Assembly (NCBI RefSeq): GCF_004101865.1
Contig: NZ_CP026118.1
Span: 1,877,001-1,941,000 of the forward strand
Length of the DNA: 64,000 nt
Direction of reading: 5' to 3'
From: Halobacillus litoralis
GTDB lineage: Bacteria > Bacillota > Bacilli > Bacillales > Halobacillaceae
The notes under the pieces: generated by a model
What the model saw: only the letters and a program-made list of their open reading frames with translations
Told to the model about the DNA's origin: nothing
The model's database searches: none
Made by a program: the position numbers and the translations under genes
Part shown: positions 36,326-45,277 of the stretch, in pieces
Layout of the letters: every line of letters starts with the position of its first letter
How positions within the stretch are numbered: position 1 is the stretch's first letter

Positions 36326-36772
36326 TTATTTGGAAGGTTTAAAAAGCGATTTTAAAAATCCTTTCAAACCTTCCCCCTCGTCACTTTTCCCTTCACGTTC
36401 TTTTTTAGGTTCCACATATATATGTTCTTTTTCTATCGCATAATCAACAGTTAAGACGGCTCCAACGTCTGTGTCGATATCCTGATTGGAAACCGTGGTA
36501 TGGTGGATATCATTTTGCTCTGCTGCGTCTTTATAAGGGGATAGAAAGCGATAACTGATTTCACCGTTAAGCAATAACTTCCCATCTTTATTTTCTTTCA
36601 TCCTATCGGTTAATTCATCAAGTCCTGTTTCCTGCATCACTTGAGCTTTTGTCAATAAAAGCACCACTCGTTCACGCAGAGTACCGAGGTACCTCCTGCG
36701 CTCAGATGGTTTTGTTTCCTTGCTCCCATAGATCCCCTCTTGCAAATAGTCCTCTATATCTGATTTTTTCAT
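36326..36772 (-). CDS. yueI: YueI-family protein
   Basis: 148 residues, soluble, charged. The conserved parts are DIEDYLQEGIYGSKETKPSERRRYLGTLRERVVL and VLLLTKAQV, then ISYRFLSPYKDAA and the strand VGAVLTVDYAIEKE. Function unknown. The C-terminus is acidic then basic (KSDEGEGLKGFLKSLF). Monocistronic, with a TTATGAAAAAATC-type start region preceded by GAGGTGG. Confidence 0.8.
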   Translation of the reverse strand: MKKSDIEDYLQEGIYGSKETKPSERRRYLGTLRERVVLLLTKAQVMQETGLDELTDRMKENKDGKLLLNGEISYRFLSPYKDAAEQNDIHHTTVSNQDIDTDVGAVLTVDYAIEKEHIYVEPKKEREGKSDEGEGLKGFLKSLFKPSK

Positions 36773-36896
36773 AAGACCACCTCACTCTGCTGTTTCTATT
36801 ATTGGCACTTTAACATCAAACATCCAATTATGCTTTGAAAAACTTTCTGCAGTAGATTTAAATTTTTCACTGACGCCCGGAATCACCATAGGTAAT

Positions 36897-36939
36897 GAAA
36901 CAGAAAAAGCTGCGGAATGTCCGCAGCTTTTTCTGTTTC
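36897..36939 (-). terminator. Very long perfect hairpin after lipid kinase
   Basis: A perfect 20-bp stem, arms at 36897-36916 and 36920-36939 around a 3-nt loop, containing AAAAAGCTGCGGA. The stem abuts the lipid kinase stop codon. Confidence 0.85.
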
Positions 36940-37820
36940 TATTTAACAATGACATCAATATGAGAAGGCATAATTTTAAGATTCACAGGCAAATGGTCGC
37001 CTTCCTCACCGTCAACGTTTGTCACTAAGTCGTCTTCAGAAGTAAGTTTTACTTCTTGCGCAGTAAAATAGTGAACTTCCGAATCGTTTTTAAGCTCCCC
37101 TCTTAGAATGGCCGTTACAATTCCGGCCAGACGAATCATGTTCATTTGAGGAACGATGTAACAATGGATAGCACCATCATCCACTTCAGCCTCAGGAGAA
37201 AGTTTTTCAAAACCCCCTGTCGAATTGGTCAAAGCTGCTAAGAACAGGAAAGAATCCCCTTCCCATTTCTCTCCATCATGTTCAATCCTCAAAGGGTAAC
37301 TGTTGTTAGAGGTCAAGGTTTTCATCCCTTCCATGATGTAGGCTAATGGACCAAACTTTGTCTTTTGTTCTTGAGTTACTTCATACGTAGCTTCTGCTAA
37401 TGCTCCAGCAGCTACGATATTGACAAAATAACGATCGTTGAAACGGCCGATGTCTACTTTTTTCGAACGATCTGAACGCAGAACATCGATAGCTTCCTCC
37501 ACATCCAAAGGAATATTTAAAGCTCTGGCAAAATCATTCACTGTCCCTAATGGAATTATGCCTAATAACGGCCTGTGGTTCTGATCGACCATACCGTTGA
37601 TTGTTTCGTTGAGCGTACCGTCTCCCCCCAGGGAAACGACAAGATCGAATTCGTTATGACAGGCATCCTGACAATAATTCGTGGCATCCAATTCTTTCTC
37701 TGTCTGTGCAACTTCCACTCCGTAGCCTTTTTCCTTTAGTATTCGCTGAATTCTTTCCACATGATCAAGTGCTTCTTCCTTTCCGGATGAAGGATTCACA
37801 ATCACCATAGCCTTCTTCAC
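36939..37820 (-). CDS. Diacylglycerol/lipid kinase family protein
   Basis: 293 residues. NPSSGKEEA at the N-terminus, SLGGDGTLNETIN near residue 55 and IIPLGTVNDFARAL near 83 define the DAGK catalytic domain; VDIGRFNDRYFVNIVAAG and the beta-rich C-terminus follow. It is paralogous to the gene at 9433-10356 but lacks that one's PGGTCND form. The start is GTG 37820, with GGAGG 9 nt upstream; the longer frame has no ribosome site. Confidence 0.86.
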   Translation of the reverse strand: MKKAMVIVNPSSGKEEALDHVERIQRILKEKGYGVEVAQTEKELDATNYCQDACHNEFDLVVSLGGDGTLNETINGMVDQNHRPLLGIIPLGTVNDFARALNIPLDVEEAIDVLRSDRSKKVDIGRFNDRYFVNIVAAGALAEATYEVTQEQKTKFGPLAYIMEGMKTLTSNNSYPLRIEHDGEKWEGDSFLFLAALTNSTGGFEKLSPEAEVDDGAIHCYIVPQMNMIRLAGIVTAILRGELKNDSEVHYFTAQEVKLTSEDDLVTNVDGEEGDHLPVNLKIMPSHIDVIVK

Positions 37821-37922
37821 GTTTACATTCCTCCTCAAATACCCACTGCTTTCAACCAATCCTTACTGACTTAATTCATTTTCAAAGTTGCTTTAACAAT
37901 TAAGTTAAAGGGTGCTTAGTGA

Positions 37923-38393
37923 TTATGACTTTTTCTGATATTCATATAAGGTACTTACCGGAATAAATCCAATAGCACGAATGAAGTCATTCACCCGAGA
38001 TTGCTGAGCTTTCACCCCGACCTGTATCGACTTCACTTCCTGCTCATCCATCCACGTCAATAAGGCATCAGAAAGTTCTGTGCCTATCCCCTCTCTTCGA
38101 TAAAATTCATCGACGAATAATTCGCGGATATATCCATAGACTTTTGCTTCCGATTCCTTATCAATCGTACCAAGAATATAGCCGACAATTCTGCCATCCA
38201 TATCTGCAAACAGCAATTTTTGCTTCGGATCGCGAGCTAAAAACTGGTCTGCTGCCCAATATTTACGTTCTTTTATACGTTCATTCAATGTTCGTCTTTC
38301 TGATTTGCCTGCATCCATCGTATGAAGAAATTCAACGGCGTACCTGGTAAAGTGCATCAGATCTTTTTCTTCAGGTTCGCGGATCTTGACCAT
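37923..38393 (-). CDS. GNAT-family N-acetyltransferase
   Basis: 156 residues. Acetyl-CoA site motif A is seen in YIRELFVDEFYRREGIGTELSDALLTWM (R-x-x-G-x-G/A form), with the strand GRIVGYILGTI before it and VKAQQSRVNDFIRAIGFIPVSTLYEY after. The acceptor is unknown. It lies 13 nt from the next GNAT gene, so the two are probably co-transcribed. Confidence 0.83.
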   Translation of the reverse strand: MVKIREPEEKDLMHFTRYAVEFLHTMDAGKSERRTLNERIKERKYWAADQFLARDPKQKLLFADMDGRIVGYILGTIDKESEAKVYGYIRELFVDEFYRREGIGTELSDALLTWMDEQEVKSIQVGVKAQQSRVNDFIRAIGFIPVSTLYEYQKKS

Positions 38394-38406
38394 GCCATGT
38401 CCCCCT

Positions 38407-38682
38407 CTATTTCATCCAAACCACATGATATTCCGGGGTATTTTTAATAACATCATGAGCAAAGGAGCATACAGGATCAATTTTTTCTTTATGTTTTCTT
38501 GCATGGTTGACGGCATAATCAATGAGATCCTTCCCTAAACCCTGCTTCCGTTCTGAAGGATCCACCTCTGTACTGGTGATGGTCATGACCCCGTTTTGCT
38601 CTTCAAACAAAAGTTGTGCTTTAGGTTCATTTTCCTCACCGATATAAAACTTGCCTTTTTTCTCTTGGATCTTTTGTTCCAT
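38407..38682 (-). CDS. Short GNAT-type acetyltransferase (YjdJ/NATD1-like)
   Basis: 91 residues. A minimal N-acetyltransferase domain: NGVMTITSTEVDPSERKQGLGKDLIDYAVNHAR, then KIDPVCSFAHDVIKNTPEYHVVW, the hallmark of the small YjdJ/NATD1 group with its conserved Cys. Function unknown. AAAGGAGAG precedes the ATG at 38682; the longer frame lacks a ribosome site. Confidence 0.85.
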   Translation of the reverse strand: MEQKIQEKKGKFYIGEENEPKAQLLFEEQNGVMTITSTEVDPSERKQGLGKDLIDYAVNHARKHKEKIDPVCSFAHDVIKNTPEYHVVWMK

Positions 38683-38804
38683 GTATAAATCTCTCCTTTC
38701 CCTAACAGCATACCCTCTCCCAAAGAAGAAAAACACATAACAGATGCAAAAACCCCAGTGCGCTCCTAATAAATTGATCAGTTACTTGAAACACTTTCTT
38801 TTTC

Positions 38805-38844
38805 ATTCAAAAAAGCACCCATTGAGAGAGATTCAATGGATGCT
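38805..38844 (-). terminator. Terminator after cstA
   Basis: Minus-strand AGCATCCATTGA/TCAATGGGTGCT (plus arms 38814-38825 and 38833-38844) followed by TTTTTGAATG. Confidence 0.75.
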
Positions 38845-38928
38845 TGACTGCCAGCATGTTCAACTGGGCGGGACAGCTAGTAGAAGGATGTTCCTGATAT
38901 TGATTCTTTAATGAAATGGGCTCTTCCT

Positions 38929-40371
38929 TTACGCTGTCGTTTTCAATTCTTCTTCAAGTGGAATATTCCGATCCAATTGACGACGGGCAGCGATGAAGAA
39001 AGCTGTCACAATAGCAACGGTGATAATAGCGGCTAAAATATAGGATACGTTCATCGGTAATCCAAAACCTATAGGAGCGTTGATGATATAGGTGAAAGTC
39101 GCCATCGTCATGAATGTTGCCGGAATTGCAGCGATGAAATAGTTTTTACGAGATAAGAATAAGTACATCGCACCTACCCAAAGAGCGATCACTGCTGTTG
39201 ATTGATTTGCCCAGGAGAAGTACCTCCAAAGCAGTGTAAAGTCAATGCGCGTCAAGACGAAAGAGATGACGAACATCGGCAGGGCAATCCAGATACGACT
39301 TACGACTTTTTTCTGGGACACTTTCAGATAATCAGCAATGATCATCCGAGCACTTCGAAATGCTGTATCTCCAGATGTAATCGGAAGAATGATGACACCA
39401 AGAATAGCTAGTGTTCCACCGACTGCACCAAGCATTGCAACCGATACTTCACTTACAACTGCGGCAGGACCACCACTCGCAAGGATTTCGTTCAGTCCAC
39501 CAGAACCATTGAAAAGACTCATAGCGGCTGCTGCCCAAATCATTGCGATTACACCTTCTGCAATCATCATGCCGTAAAAGATACGACGTCCCTGTTTTTC
39601 TTGTTGGGTTGTCCTTGAGATAATCGGTGTTTGAGTCGCATGAAAACCAGAAAGAGCTCCACATGAAATCGTCAAGAACAATAATGGAAAGATCGGGGCA
39701 TTATCAGGGTGCATATTCGTGAATGTCAATTCCGGGATCGGTGCTCCTGTCACGACTAAGGATACCCCGACTCCAATTGCACTAATGAGCAGAAGTGCGC
39801 CAAAGATCGGATAAAAACGCCCGATGATCTTATCGATCGGCAGCATTGTAGCTAATAAATAGTAAGCGAAGATGACAGCAAGAATAACAGGAAGCGCCAA
39901 CCAGCTGCTCGTCATATTATGAAGCAAGTCCGCAGGTGCAGTGACGAATACCGTCCCGACTAGTATCAATAGTAGAATAGCAAAAGCATTGACAACGTGC
40001 TTCATCACTTTCCCGAGAAACTTACCAGCAAGTTCAGGCAAATGGGCACCACGATTACGGATGGAGATCATGCCTGTCAAGTAATCGTGGACGGCTCCAG
40101 CGAAAATTGCGCCAAGTACAATCCATAAAAAGGCGACAGGTCCATAAAGGGCACCTAATATCGGACCGAATATGGGACCGACCCCTGCAATATTAAGGAG
40201 TTGAATCAACGAATTCTTCTTTTCCCCCATCGGCAAATAATCTACACCATCGCTATGGGTGTATGCCGGAGTTTGGCGTTCTGGATTAAGACCAAACGTT
40301 TTCTCTACATATTTTCCATAGGTGAAATAACCTATAATCAATAGTGCAATACTTACTAAAAAAGTTATCAT
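38929..40371 (-). CDS. cstA: CstA-family (carbon starvation/pyruvate) transporter
   Basis: 480 residues, about 13 hydrophobic segments. CstA landmarks: NIAGVGPIFGPILGALYGPVAF near the N-terminus, GAVHDYLTGMISIRNRG, GALSGFHATQTPIISRT and ITSGDTAFRSARM. CstA-type proteins import pyruvate or small peptides on carbon starvation. Directly upstream, on the same strand, is a LytS/LytT-type pair, the arrangement of BtsSR-BtsT. A perfect cre box lies 23 nt before the start. GGAGGAATTACT precedes the ATG. Confidence 0.9.
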   Translation of the reverse strand: MITFLVSIALLIIGYFTYGKYVEKTFGLNPERQTPAYTHSDGVDYLPMGEKKNSLIQLLNIAGVGPIFGPILGALYGPVAFLWIVLGAIFAGAVHDYLTGMISIRNRGAHLPELAGKFLGKVMKHVVNAFAILLLILVGTVFVTAPADLLHNMTSSWLALPVILAVIFAYYLLATMLPIDKIIGRFYPIFGALLLISAIGVGVSLVVTGAPIPELTFTNMHPDNAPIFPLLFLTISCGALSGFHATQTPIISRTTQQEKQGRRIFYGMMIAEGVIAMIWAAAAMSLFNGSGGLNEILASGGPAAVVSEVSVAMLGAVGGTLAILGVIILPITSGDTAFRSARMIIADYLKVSQKKVVSRIWIALPMFVISFVLTRIDFTLLWRYFSWANQSTAVIALWVGAMYLFLSRKNYFIAAIPATFMTMATFTYIINAPIGFGLPMNVSYILAAIITVAIVTAFFIAARRQLDRNIPLEEELKTTA

Positions 40372-40393
40372 AGTAATTCCTCCCTCACCGTTT

Positions 40394-40407
40394 TGAAATC
40401 GTTTACA
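40394..40407 (-). promoter_or_regulatory. cre box (CcpA site) before cstA
   Basis: Minus-strand TGTAAACGATTTCA matches the CcpA consensus TGWAANCGNTNWCA at every position. It sits between the promoter region and the ribosome site, a roadblock/repression position. It predicts catabolite repression of cstA. Confidence 0.7.
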
Positions 40408-40480
40408 AACAATATATCAAGAGAGCGTTTTCATGAGGATTGTTACTGTCTGACATGTCGTAATATACGTTCAAGATGTG

Positions 40481-40508
40481 AAAAAACCGGACTGAAAGAC
40501 AGTCCGGT
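40481..40508 (-). terminator. Terminator after LytT-type regulator
   Basis: ACCGGACT/AGTCCGGT (40486-40493 with 40501-40508); the minus strand then reads TTTTTTCAC. It separates the two-component pair from cstA. Confidence 0.85.
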
Positions 40509-40514
40509 CTATAG

Positions 40515-40654
40515 GAGGGCATTATTGATTCCACGATGATCGTCCGGTGGTAACGCCTGAGGCTGTGTCCGTGGTAAGCATCCACCGACAAGCGATTAAT
40601 GGGAAGCAACAGCGACTTTAATAGTCCCACTAGATTGAGAAGGATTTTTCAGTG
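40515..40654 (-). repeat. Dispersed repeat copy B
   Basis: The minus strand here aligns over about 90 bases with 13475-13565: CACTGAAAAA, TCAATCTAG, TTAAAGT, GTTGCTTC, ATCGCT and GTCGGTGGATGCTT are shared. Past the aligned part it adds AGCCTCAGGCGTTACCACCGG and a CGATCATCG palindrome. It lies between the response-regulator stop (40662) and its terminator. Confidence 0.7.
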
Positions 40655-40661
40655 ACCACGT

Positions 40662-41396
40662 TTAAAGTTCTAATTTTTTTCTTAATCCTTTTACATAGTT
40701 ACGGCTGACTGGAAGCTTCTCATCTGTGCCTTGCAGCTCAAGTTGATAGGCTCCATTGAACCATGGCGTCAATCGGTGAATGTGATCTAAATTGACAAGA
40801 AAACTTTTGTGGATCCTGAAAAATGAAAAACGATCCAACCGTTCCTCCACCTCTTTCAAAGCTGATTTCGTTTCATACACCTTCGTTTTACCGACAATTT
40901 TGGTGACTCTATCCTCTCGAGATACGTACATGATTTCATTCGGATTTAAGTAATCAATGGTATCTTCACCTTCTACAGCAAGTTTGGTGGGTTGCGGTTC
41001 CTGCGGTGGTGAAAATGCTCTCCGGTGCAGTTTTTTCTCTAGTCGTTGGATGGCCTCACCCAACTGTTCTTCATCAAAAGGCTTAAGTAGATAATCAAGT
41101 GCTTCATGACGGAATGCTTCCGCCGCAAAATCCGGATAAGCCGTGGCAAAGATAATTTCAGGGATTTTTTTCAGTTCGTGAACAGATCCCGACACAGCCA
41201 TTCCATCCATCTTCGGCATTTCCACATCCAGGAAGAGAACATCTGGTTGCAATTGGAGAGTTTTCATGATGGCTTCATCACCTGAACCCGCTTCCCCGAT
41301 CACTTCTATCTGTTCGTAAGTGTCTAATAAATAGCTCAGTTCTTCTCTGCTGAAACGCTCATCATCGACGATAAGTGCTTTGATTTTCTCTTTCAT
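40662..41396 (-). CDS. LytTR-type response regulator (BtsR/LytT-like)
   Basis: 244 residues. Receiver domain: ALIVDDERFSREEL with acidic pair near residue 9-10, phospho-acceptor Asp in VLFLDVEMPKMDG near 58, Lys in LLKPFD. Then a LytTR DNA-binding domain with DRVTKIVGKTKVYETKSAL and RFSFFRIHKSFLVNLDHIHR. The ATG at 41396 overlaps the kinase stop by ATGA and has AGGAGG upstream. It probably activates the adjacent cstA in response to the LytS-type sensor. Confidence 0.9.
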   Translation of the reverse strand: MKEKIKALIVDDERFSREELSYLLDTYEQIEVIGEAGSGDEAIMKTLQLQPDVLFLDVEMPKMDGMAVSGSVHELKKIPEIIFATAYPDFAAEAFRHEALDYLLKPFDEEQLGEAIQRLEKKLHRRAFSPPQEPQPTKLAVEGEDTIDYLNPNEIMYVSREDRVTKIVGKTKVYETKSALKEVEERLDRFSFFRIHKSFLVNLDHIHRLTPWFNGAYQLELQGTDEKLPVSRNYVKGLRKKLEL

Positions 41397-43138
41397 GCAA
41401 AGACCTCCTGCTCTGGAAGAGGAAGGAAAAAGGAAATGCATGTTCCATGTCCCTGGTTACTTGTGATGTGTAACTTGGCATCCTCCCCATGCATAAGTTC
41501 TAACCTTTTATTAACATTATAAAGGCCAAGGCCCGTACCATTCTCTGAATCGACCGATTGCAAACCGACCTTTTCCAGTCGTTCTGGATCTATTCCTGTT
41601 CCATTATCTTCGACCATGATGTGTACTCCTTTGCCTTGTCTGATGATTTTGATCAAAATCGTGGCATCGCCCTGTTGATCTTTGATGCCGTGCTTGATGC
41701 AATTTTCAACTAACGGTTGCAACGTCAATGGAGCGATTTTGGCTGAAAGGGCAGCTTCCTCCACTTCATACCGGACATGTAATTGATCGACAAACCGCGT
41801 TTCTTCTATGAGTAGATATGCTTTCACATGCTTCAATTCCTCTTTCAATGACGTCCATGTATTCGTCGTCGCCCCGAGGTTTTGTCTGAAGAATCTAGAC
41901 AGAGCGATTAATAAAGAGCGAGCCCGATCCGGTTCACTTCTAGTCAATGAAACGATCACATTCAACGAATTGAATAAAAAGTGAGGATTCACTTGAGCTT
42001 GAAGTGCCTTCACTTCTGCTTCCCTAGCCAACTCCTCTGCTTTTTCAGCTTCTGCAAGCTCTAACTGCTGACTTAGCAAAGCACTTAAACCTTGAATTAA
42101 TTCCAGCAAAACGTTTGAAACTTCTTTCTCTGAGTGAACATAGAACTTTAAGGTACCAACTACATTCTGACGTCTTCTCAACGGTACAATGACTGCAGCC
42201 CCAAGCGGACAATCCTGATTTTGACAATGGATATCGCCGTGGCGGGCTATTACCATTTCCCCTTTTTGAATCACTTCTCTTGTCGCATCCGTTTGAATCG
42301 GTATTCCGGATTTGTGATGATCGTCTGCCTGCCCGACATGAGCAAGGATTTTTTCATGATCAGTCATAGAAATTGCGCTTACTTGCACTTCATCATAAAT
42401 AATTTGACAGGCTTGCTGAGCCGACACCTTCGTCAAGCCTTTTCGTAAGTGAGCTACTGTAGACTCTGCTAATTTAAGGGCTTTTTGTGCTTGTAGAGCT
42501 CCCGCTTTTTCTTCTTCATTCAACACGTTACGTATAATCAATAAGAAAAGTGCTGAACCGACCCCGTTAGCGACAATCATAGGTAACCCAATTTCTTGCA
42601 CGAGAGACCAGGCACGTGAAAAAGGGGTGGAAACGAGCATTATGAGCCCCATTTGAACGGTTTCGGCTAAAGCGCCGATCAGGAGGGCTGTTTTCAGCTT
42701 CAATGGTTGTCCTTTTTTGTGAAAAAAGCCAGCTATGACACCTGCCACCACTGCAGAAATCCCACAGGCAAAACCTGTGAATCCTCCTAAGGAAAAGCGA
42801 TGGAGTCCTGCAATCAACCCTGCCCCGATACCAATCCGGTAGCCTCCAAACAAGCCAGCTGCAACGATTCCGATGACGCGGGAATTCGCAAGCGCTTCTG
42901 ACCCGCCTAAGTTATATGCCCACCTTCCGAATTCAACTGTAGCCGTATCATAAGTGATGCCTGTATAAGTACCGATAATTCCGAATAACCCAAATACACC
43001 AATCGCCGTATACTGTTGTTTATAATTCAATTTTTTTTGATCGATCAATTCTCGAAAGAATCGGAATCTCGTGATGATGAAAGCCACTGTGACAATGATG
43101 CCTAAACGCTCGAGCATCGGGAGAAACAATTCAAACAT
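41393..43138 (-). CDS. LytS-type sensor histidine kinase (BtsS-like)
   Basis: 581 residues. Five or six membrane helices of the 5TM_LytS type (about 5-190), a GAF-like domain (about 215-355), then the LytS/YehU kinase core: QAQVNPHFLFNSLNVI with the phosphorylated His, and a HATPase region VEDNGTGIDPERL and GTGLGLYNVNKRL. Homologues (BtsS, and LytS upstream of pftAB) sense pyruvate. The ATG at 43138 has GGAGAGGAAG upstream; the longer frame does not. Confidence 0.88.
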   Translation of the reverse strand: MFELFLPMLERLGIIVTVAFIITRFRFFRELIDQKKLNYKQQYTAIGVFGLFGIIGTYTGITYDTATVEFGRWAYNLGGSEALANSRVIGIVAAGLFGGYRIGIGAGLIAGLHRFSLGGFTGFACGISAVVAGVIAGFFHKKGQPLKLKTALLIGALAETVQMGLIMLVSTPFSRAWSLVQEIGLPMIVANGVGSALFLLIIRNVLNEEEKAGALQAQKALKLAESTVAHLRKGLTKVSAQQACQIIYDEVQVSAISMTDHEKILAHVGQADDHHKSGIPIQTDATREVIQKGEMVIARHGDIHCQNQDCPLGAAVIVPLRRRQNVVGTLKFYVHSEKEVSNVLLELIQGLSALLSQQLELAEAEKAEELAREAEVKALQAQVNPHFLFNSLNVIVSLTRSEPDRARSLLIALSRFFRQNLGATTNTWTSLKEELKHVKAYLLIEETRFVDQLHVRYEVEEAALSAKIAPLTLQPLVENCIKHGIKDQQGDATILIKIIRQGKGVHIMVEDNGTGIDPERLEKVGLQSVDSENGTGLGLYNVNKRLELMHGEDAKLHITSNQGHGTCISFFLPLPEQEVFA

Positions 43139-43259
43139 CGCTTCTCTTCCTCTCCTGCTGAATTTATTCTTATTGTAGCATGCTTGAAAACGTTTCATAC
43201 AAAGGGGAGGAATCCAGCAGATTTTTTTGATACACTAAGGAAAAACGAGAGGTGATAGG

Positions 43260-44042
43260 ATGACAACTAAAATAGCAATCCTTCAAATGGATATCGCTTT
43301 CGGAGATCCTGAAGCTAACCGAGAGCAAGCAACTGAAAAAATCAAAGAAGCTGCGAAAAAAAAAAGCGAGGTCATCTTGTTGCCTGAACTGTGGACGACA
43401 GGATATGACCTTTCCCGGTTCAACGAAATCGCAGAAGATATGAATGGTCCGACGCACCAGCTAATCAAAGATTTAGCCAGCCAGTACGGAGTGACCATCG
43501 CGGGTTCCATCGCTGAGAATGATGAGGGTCAATATTACAATACATTTGTAGCCTACAATGCAACTGGAGAAAGAATCTTGAAATATCGTAAGGCTCATTT
43601 GTTCCGCCTGATGAATGAAGAGAAACACCTTTTATCCGGAAATCAGAAAGGTAGTTTCACCCTTGAAAATGTCCCTGTTGCTGGAGTGATTTGTTATGAT
43701 ATCCGATTCCCCGAATGGATGCGCACCCACATGTTGAATGGCTCACGCGGGTTATTCGTCGTTGCCGAATGGCCAAAGCCAAGAGTCGATCACTGGCGCA
43801 ACTTATTAATCAGCCGTGCTATTGAAAATCAATGCTTTGTAATCGCCTGCAACCGGGTCGGCGCAGATCCAAACAATACCTTCGGAGGCCATTCCATTGT
43901 CGTGGACCCATGGGGGAACGTAGTTGCTGAAGGTGGGGAGAATGAAGAAATTCTTTACGCGGAGATCGACTTCTCAGCGGTAGAGTCCATTCGTGAACAA
44001 ATCCCGATTTTTCAGGACCGACGACCAGACTTATATGAATAA
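43260..44042 (+). CDS. mtnU: Nitrilase-superfamily amidohydrolase, MtnU-like
   Basis: 260 residues. Catalytic triad positions: Glu43 in LLPELWTTGYD, Lys111 in KYRKAHLF, and Cys near 147 in GVICYDIRFPEW. Close to B. subtilis MtnU/YkrU, an omega-amidase acting on 2-oxo acid amides in methionine salvage. The partner mtnE is 2.7 kb further on, with two minus-strand genes between. GAGGTGATAGG precedes the ATG. Confidence 0.85.
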   Translation: MTTKIAILQMDIAFGDPEANREQATEKIKEAAKKKSEVILLPELWTTGYDLSRFNEIAEDMNGPTHQLIKDLASQYGVTIAGSIAENDEGQYYNTFVAYNATGERILKYRKAHLFRLMNEEKHLLSGNQKGSFTLENVPVAGVICYDIRFPEWMRTHMLNGSRGLFVVAEWPKPRVDHWRNLLISRAIENQCFVIACNRVGADPNNTFGGHSIVVDPWGNVVAEGGENEEILYAEIDFSAVESIREQIPIFQDRRPDLYE

Positions 44043-44095
44043 ACAAATGTTCATTTCCATTGTGCCGCAGTTGGCAATTTTAAATTTGCAAAACC

Positions 44096-44132
44096 AAAAA
44101 CCTTCAGGCGATTATTTAGCCTGAAGGTTTTC
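44096..44132. terminator. Bidirectional terminator between mtnU and nos
   Basis: AAAACCTTCAGGC (44097-44109) pairs with GCCTGAAGGTTTT (44119-44131); overlaps the nos stop codon. Confidence 0.85.
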
Positions 44133-45206
44133 TTTATATGCTGCATCCTGGTAAAAATAGTTCGGTGTATCCATCCGGTCTTCATATGACGAATGAAAGA
44201 TAGGAGTGGAAGCCGGGGATATCGGTGGGATCAGCCATGTCCAATCTCCTGTAGCCTGTCGACCACACGCATGCTCTTTTTTCTCAAACAATTGAAATTG
44301 CTGAGCAGCGGTATGATGATCGACCATGCTCACTTTATCCATTTTATAAGAATGAAGTACTGCTTGATTCAACTCCAGGAGAGCCCGATCTTTCCAAAGC
44401 GTCGTATTACGCTTCGTATCCAGCCCCATCCCCTCTGCTACAACAGGTAAAAGATTATAGCGGAACTCATCAGCTAAGTTTCTGGCGCCTATTTCTGTCT
44501 CCATATACCATCCGTTGAAAGGTGCGGCAGTATAATCAATTCCACCAATCTCTAAGCGCATATCCGAAATGATCGGAACGGCGTACCACTTTATTCCTAA
44601 AACCTCAAACCACTTGTATTCCGGGTGCCGAAGTGGAACTTCCTTCACTTTATCAGAGGGTATATCAAACCAATTCGGCGGACGGTCATCTACCTGTATG
44701 ACAAGGGGCAGGACATCAAACGCCCCACCCTTTCCTTTCCATCCAAGTTGCTGGCACTTTTTTGTGAATGCAATTGAATCAGGGTCACCTATGATTGTAT
44801 CGTTCACTTCATAACCTGCATACCTGACAAGCTGATGGTTCCATAATCGAATTTCATTCGCCTTTGTGCTTTGCCTGAATATCGTAATTGTTGAACGGAC
44901 CCGTCCATTGTTCGTGGCATAATCCAAGTGATCGTATAATGCCTCACATATCTCTTCTTCAGTTTTCAAATGACGGGCATCAAAAACTTTAAGACTATTC
45001 CAGAACAATCGACCGATACAGCGATTGCTATTTCTCCAAGCTGCTTTCGCTCCATATTCCAACTCATCAAATGTATGTTCATAAGTACCTGTGTCTTGAA
45101 TTTCTCTCTCTATAGTTTTCAGTCTCTGCTCCACTTTCAGCAGGTCAGACTCTCGATAGTATTGGCGGATGAACGCTTCTGCATTTCTATATAATTCGGT
45201 ATCCAA
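44112..45206 (-). CDS. nos: Bacterial nitric oxide synthase oxygenase
   Basis: 364 residues, oxygenase domain only. The heme-thiolate Cys63 is in WRNSNRCIGRLFWN; TNNGRVRSTITIF, GWYMETEIGARNLAD (substrate Glu) and DWTWLIPPISP follow. It makes NO from L-arginine with electrons from a general flavodoxin or reductase. The start is a TTG at 45206 with AGGAGG 9 nt upstream. An ATG lies between them, out of frame, opening a 24-codon frame that overlaps the start of nos; see findings. Confidence 0.93.
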   Translation of the reverse strand: MDTELYRNAEAFIRQYYRESDLLKVEQRLKTIEREIQDTGTYEHTFDELEYGAKAAWRNSNRCIGRLFWNSLKVFDARHLKTEEEICEALYDHLDYATNNGRVRSTITIFRQSTKANEIRLWNHQLVRYAGYEVNDTIIGDPDSIAFTKKCQQLGWKGKGGAFDVLPLVIQVDDRPPNWFDIPSDKVKEVPLRHPEYKWFEVLGIKWYAVPIISDMRLEIGGIDYTAAPFNGWYMETEIGARNLADEFRYNLLPVVAEGMGLDTKRNTTLWKDRALLELNQAVLHSYKMDKVSMVDHHTAAQQFQLFEKKEHACGRQATGDWTWLIPPISPASTPIFHSSYEDRMDTPNYFYQDAAYKENLQAK

Positions 45207-45277
45207 AACATGATGCCTCCTGTACGTTGCTCTACCAATCGTATCACAAATCAGGTGCCCCCTATAATATAAAGAAG

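Noticed and set aside
40515..40654. Repeat copies read as insertion sequence remnants
   Set aside because: No transposase fragment, no terminal inverted repeats and no target duplication were found; a dispersed non-coding repeat fits better.
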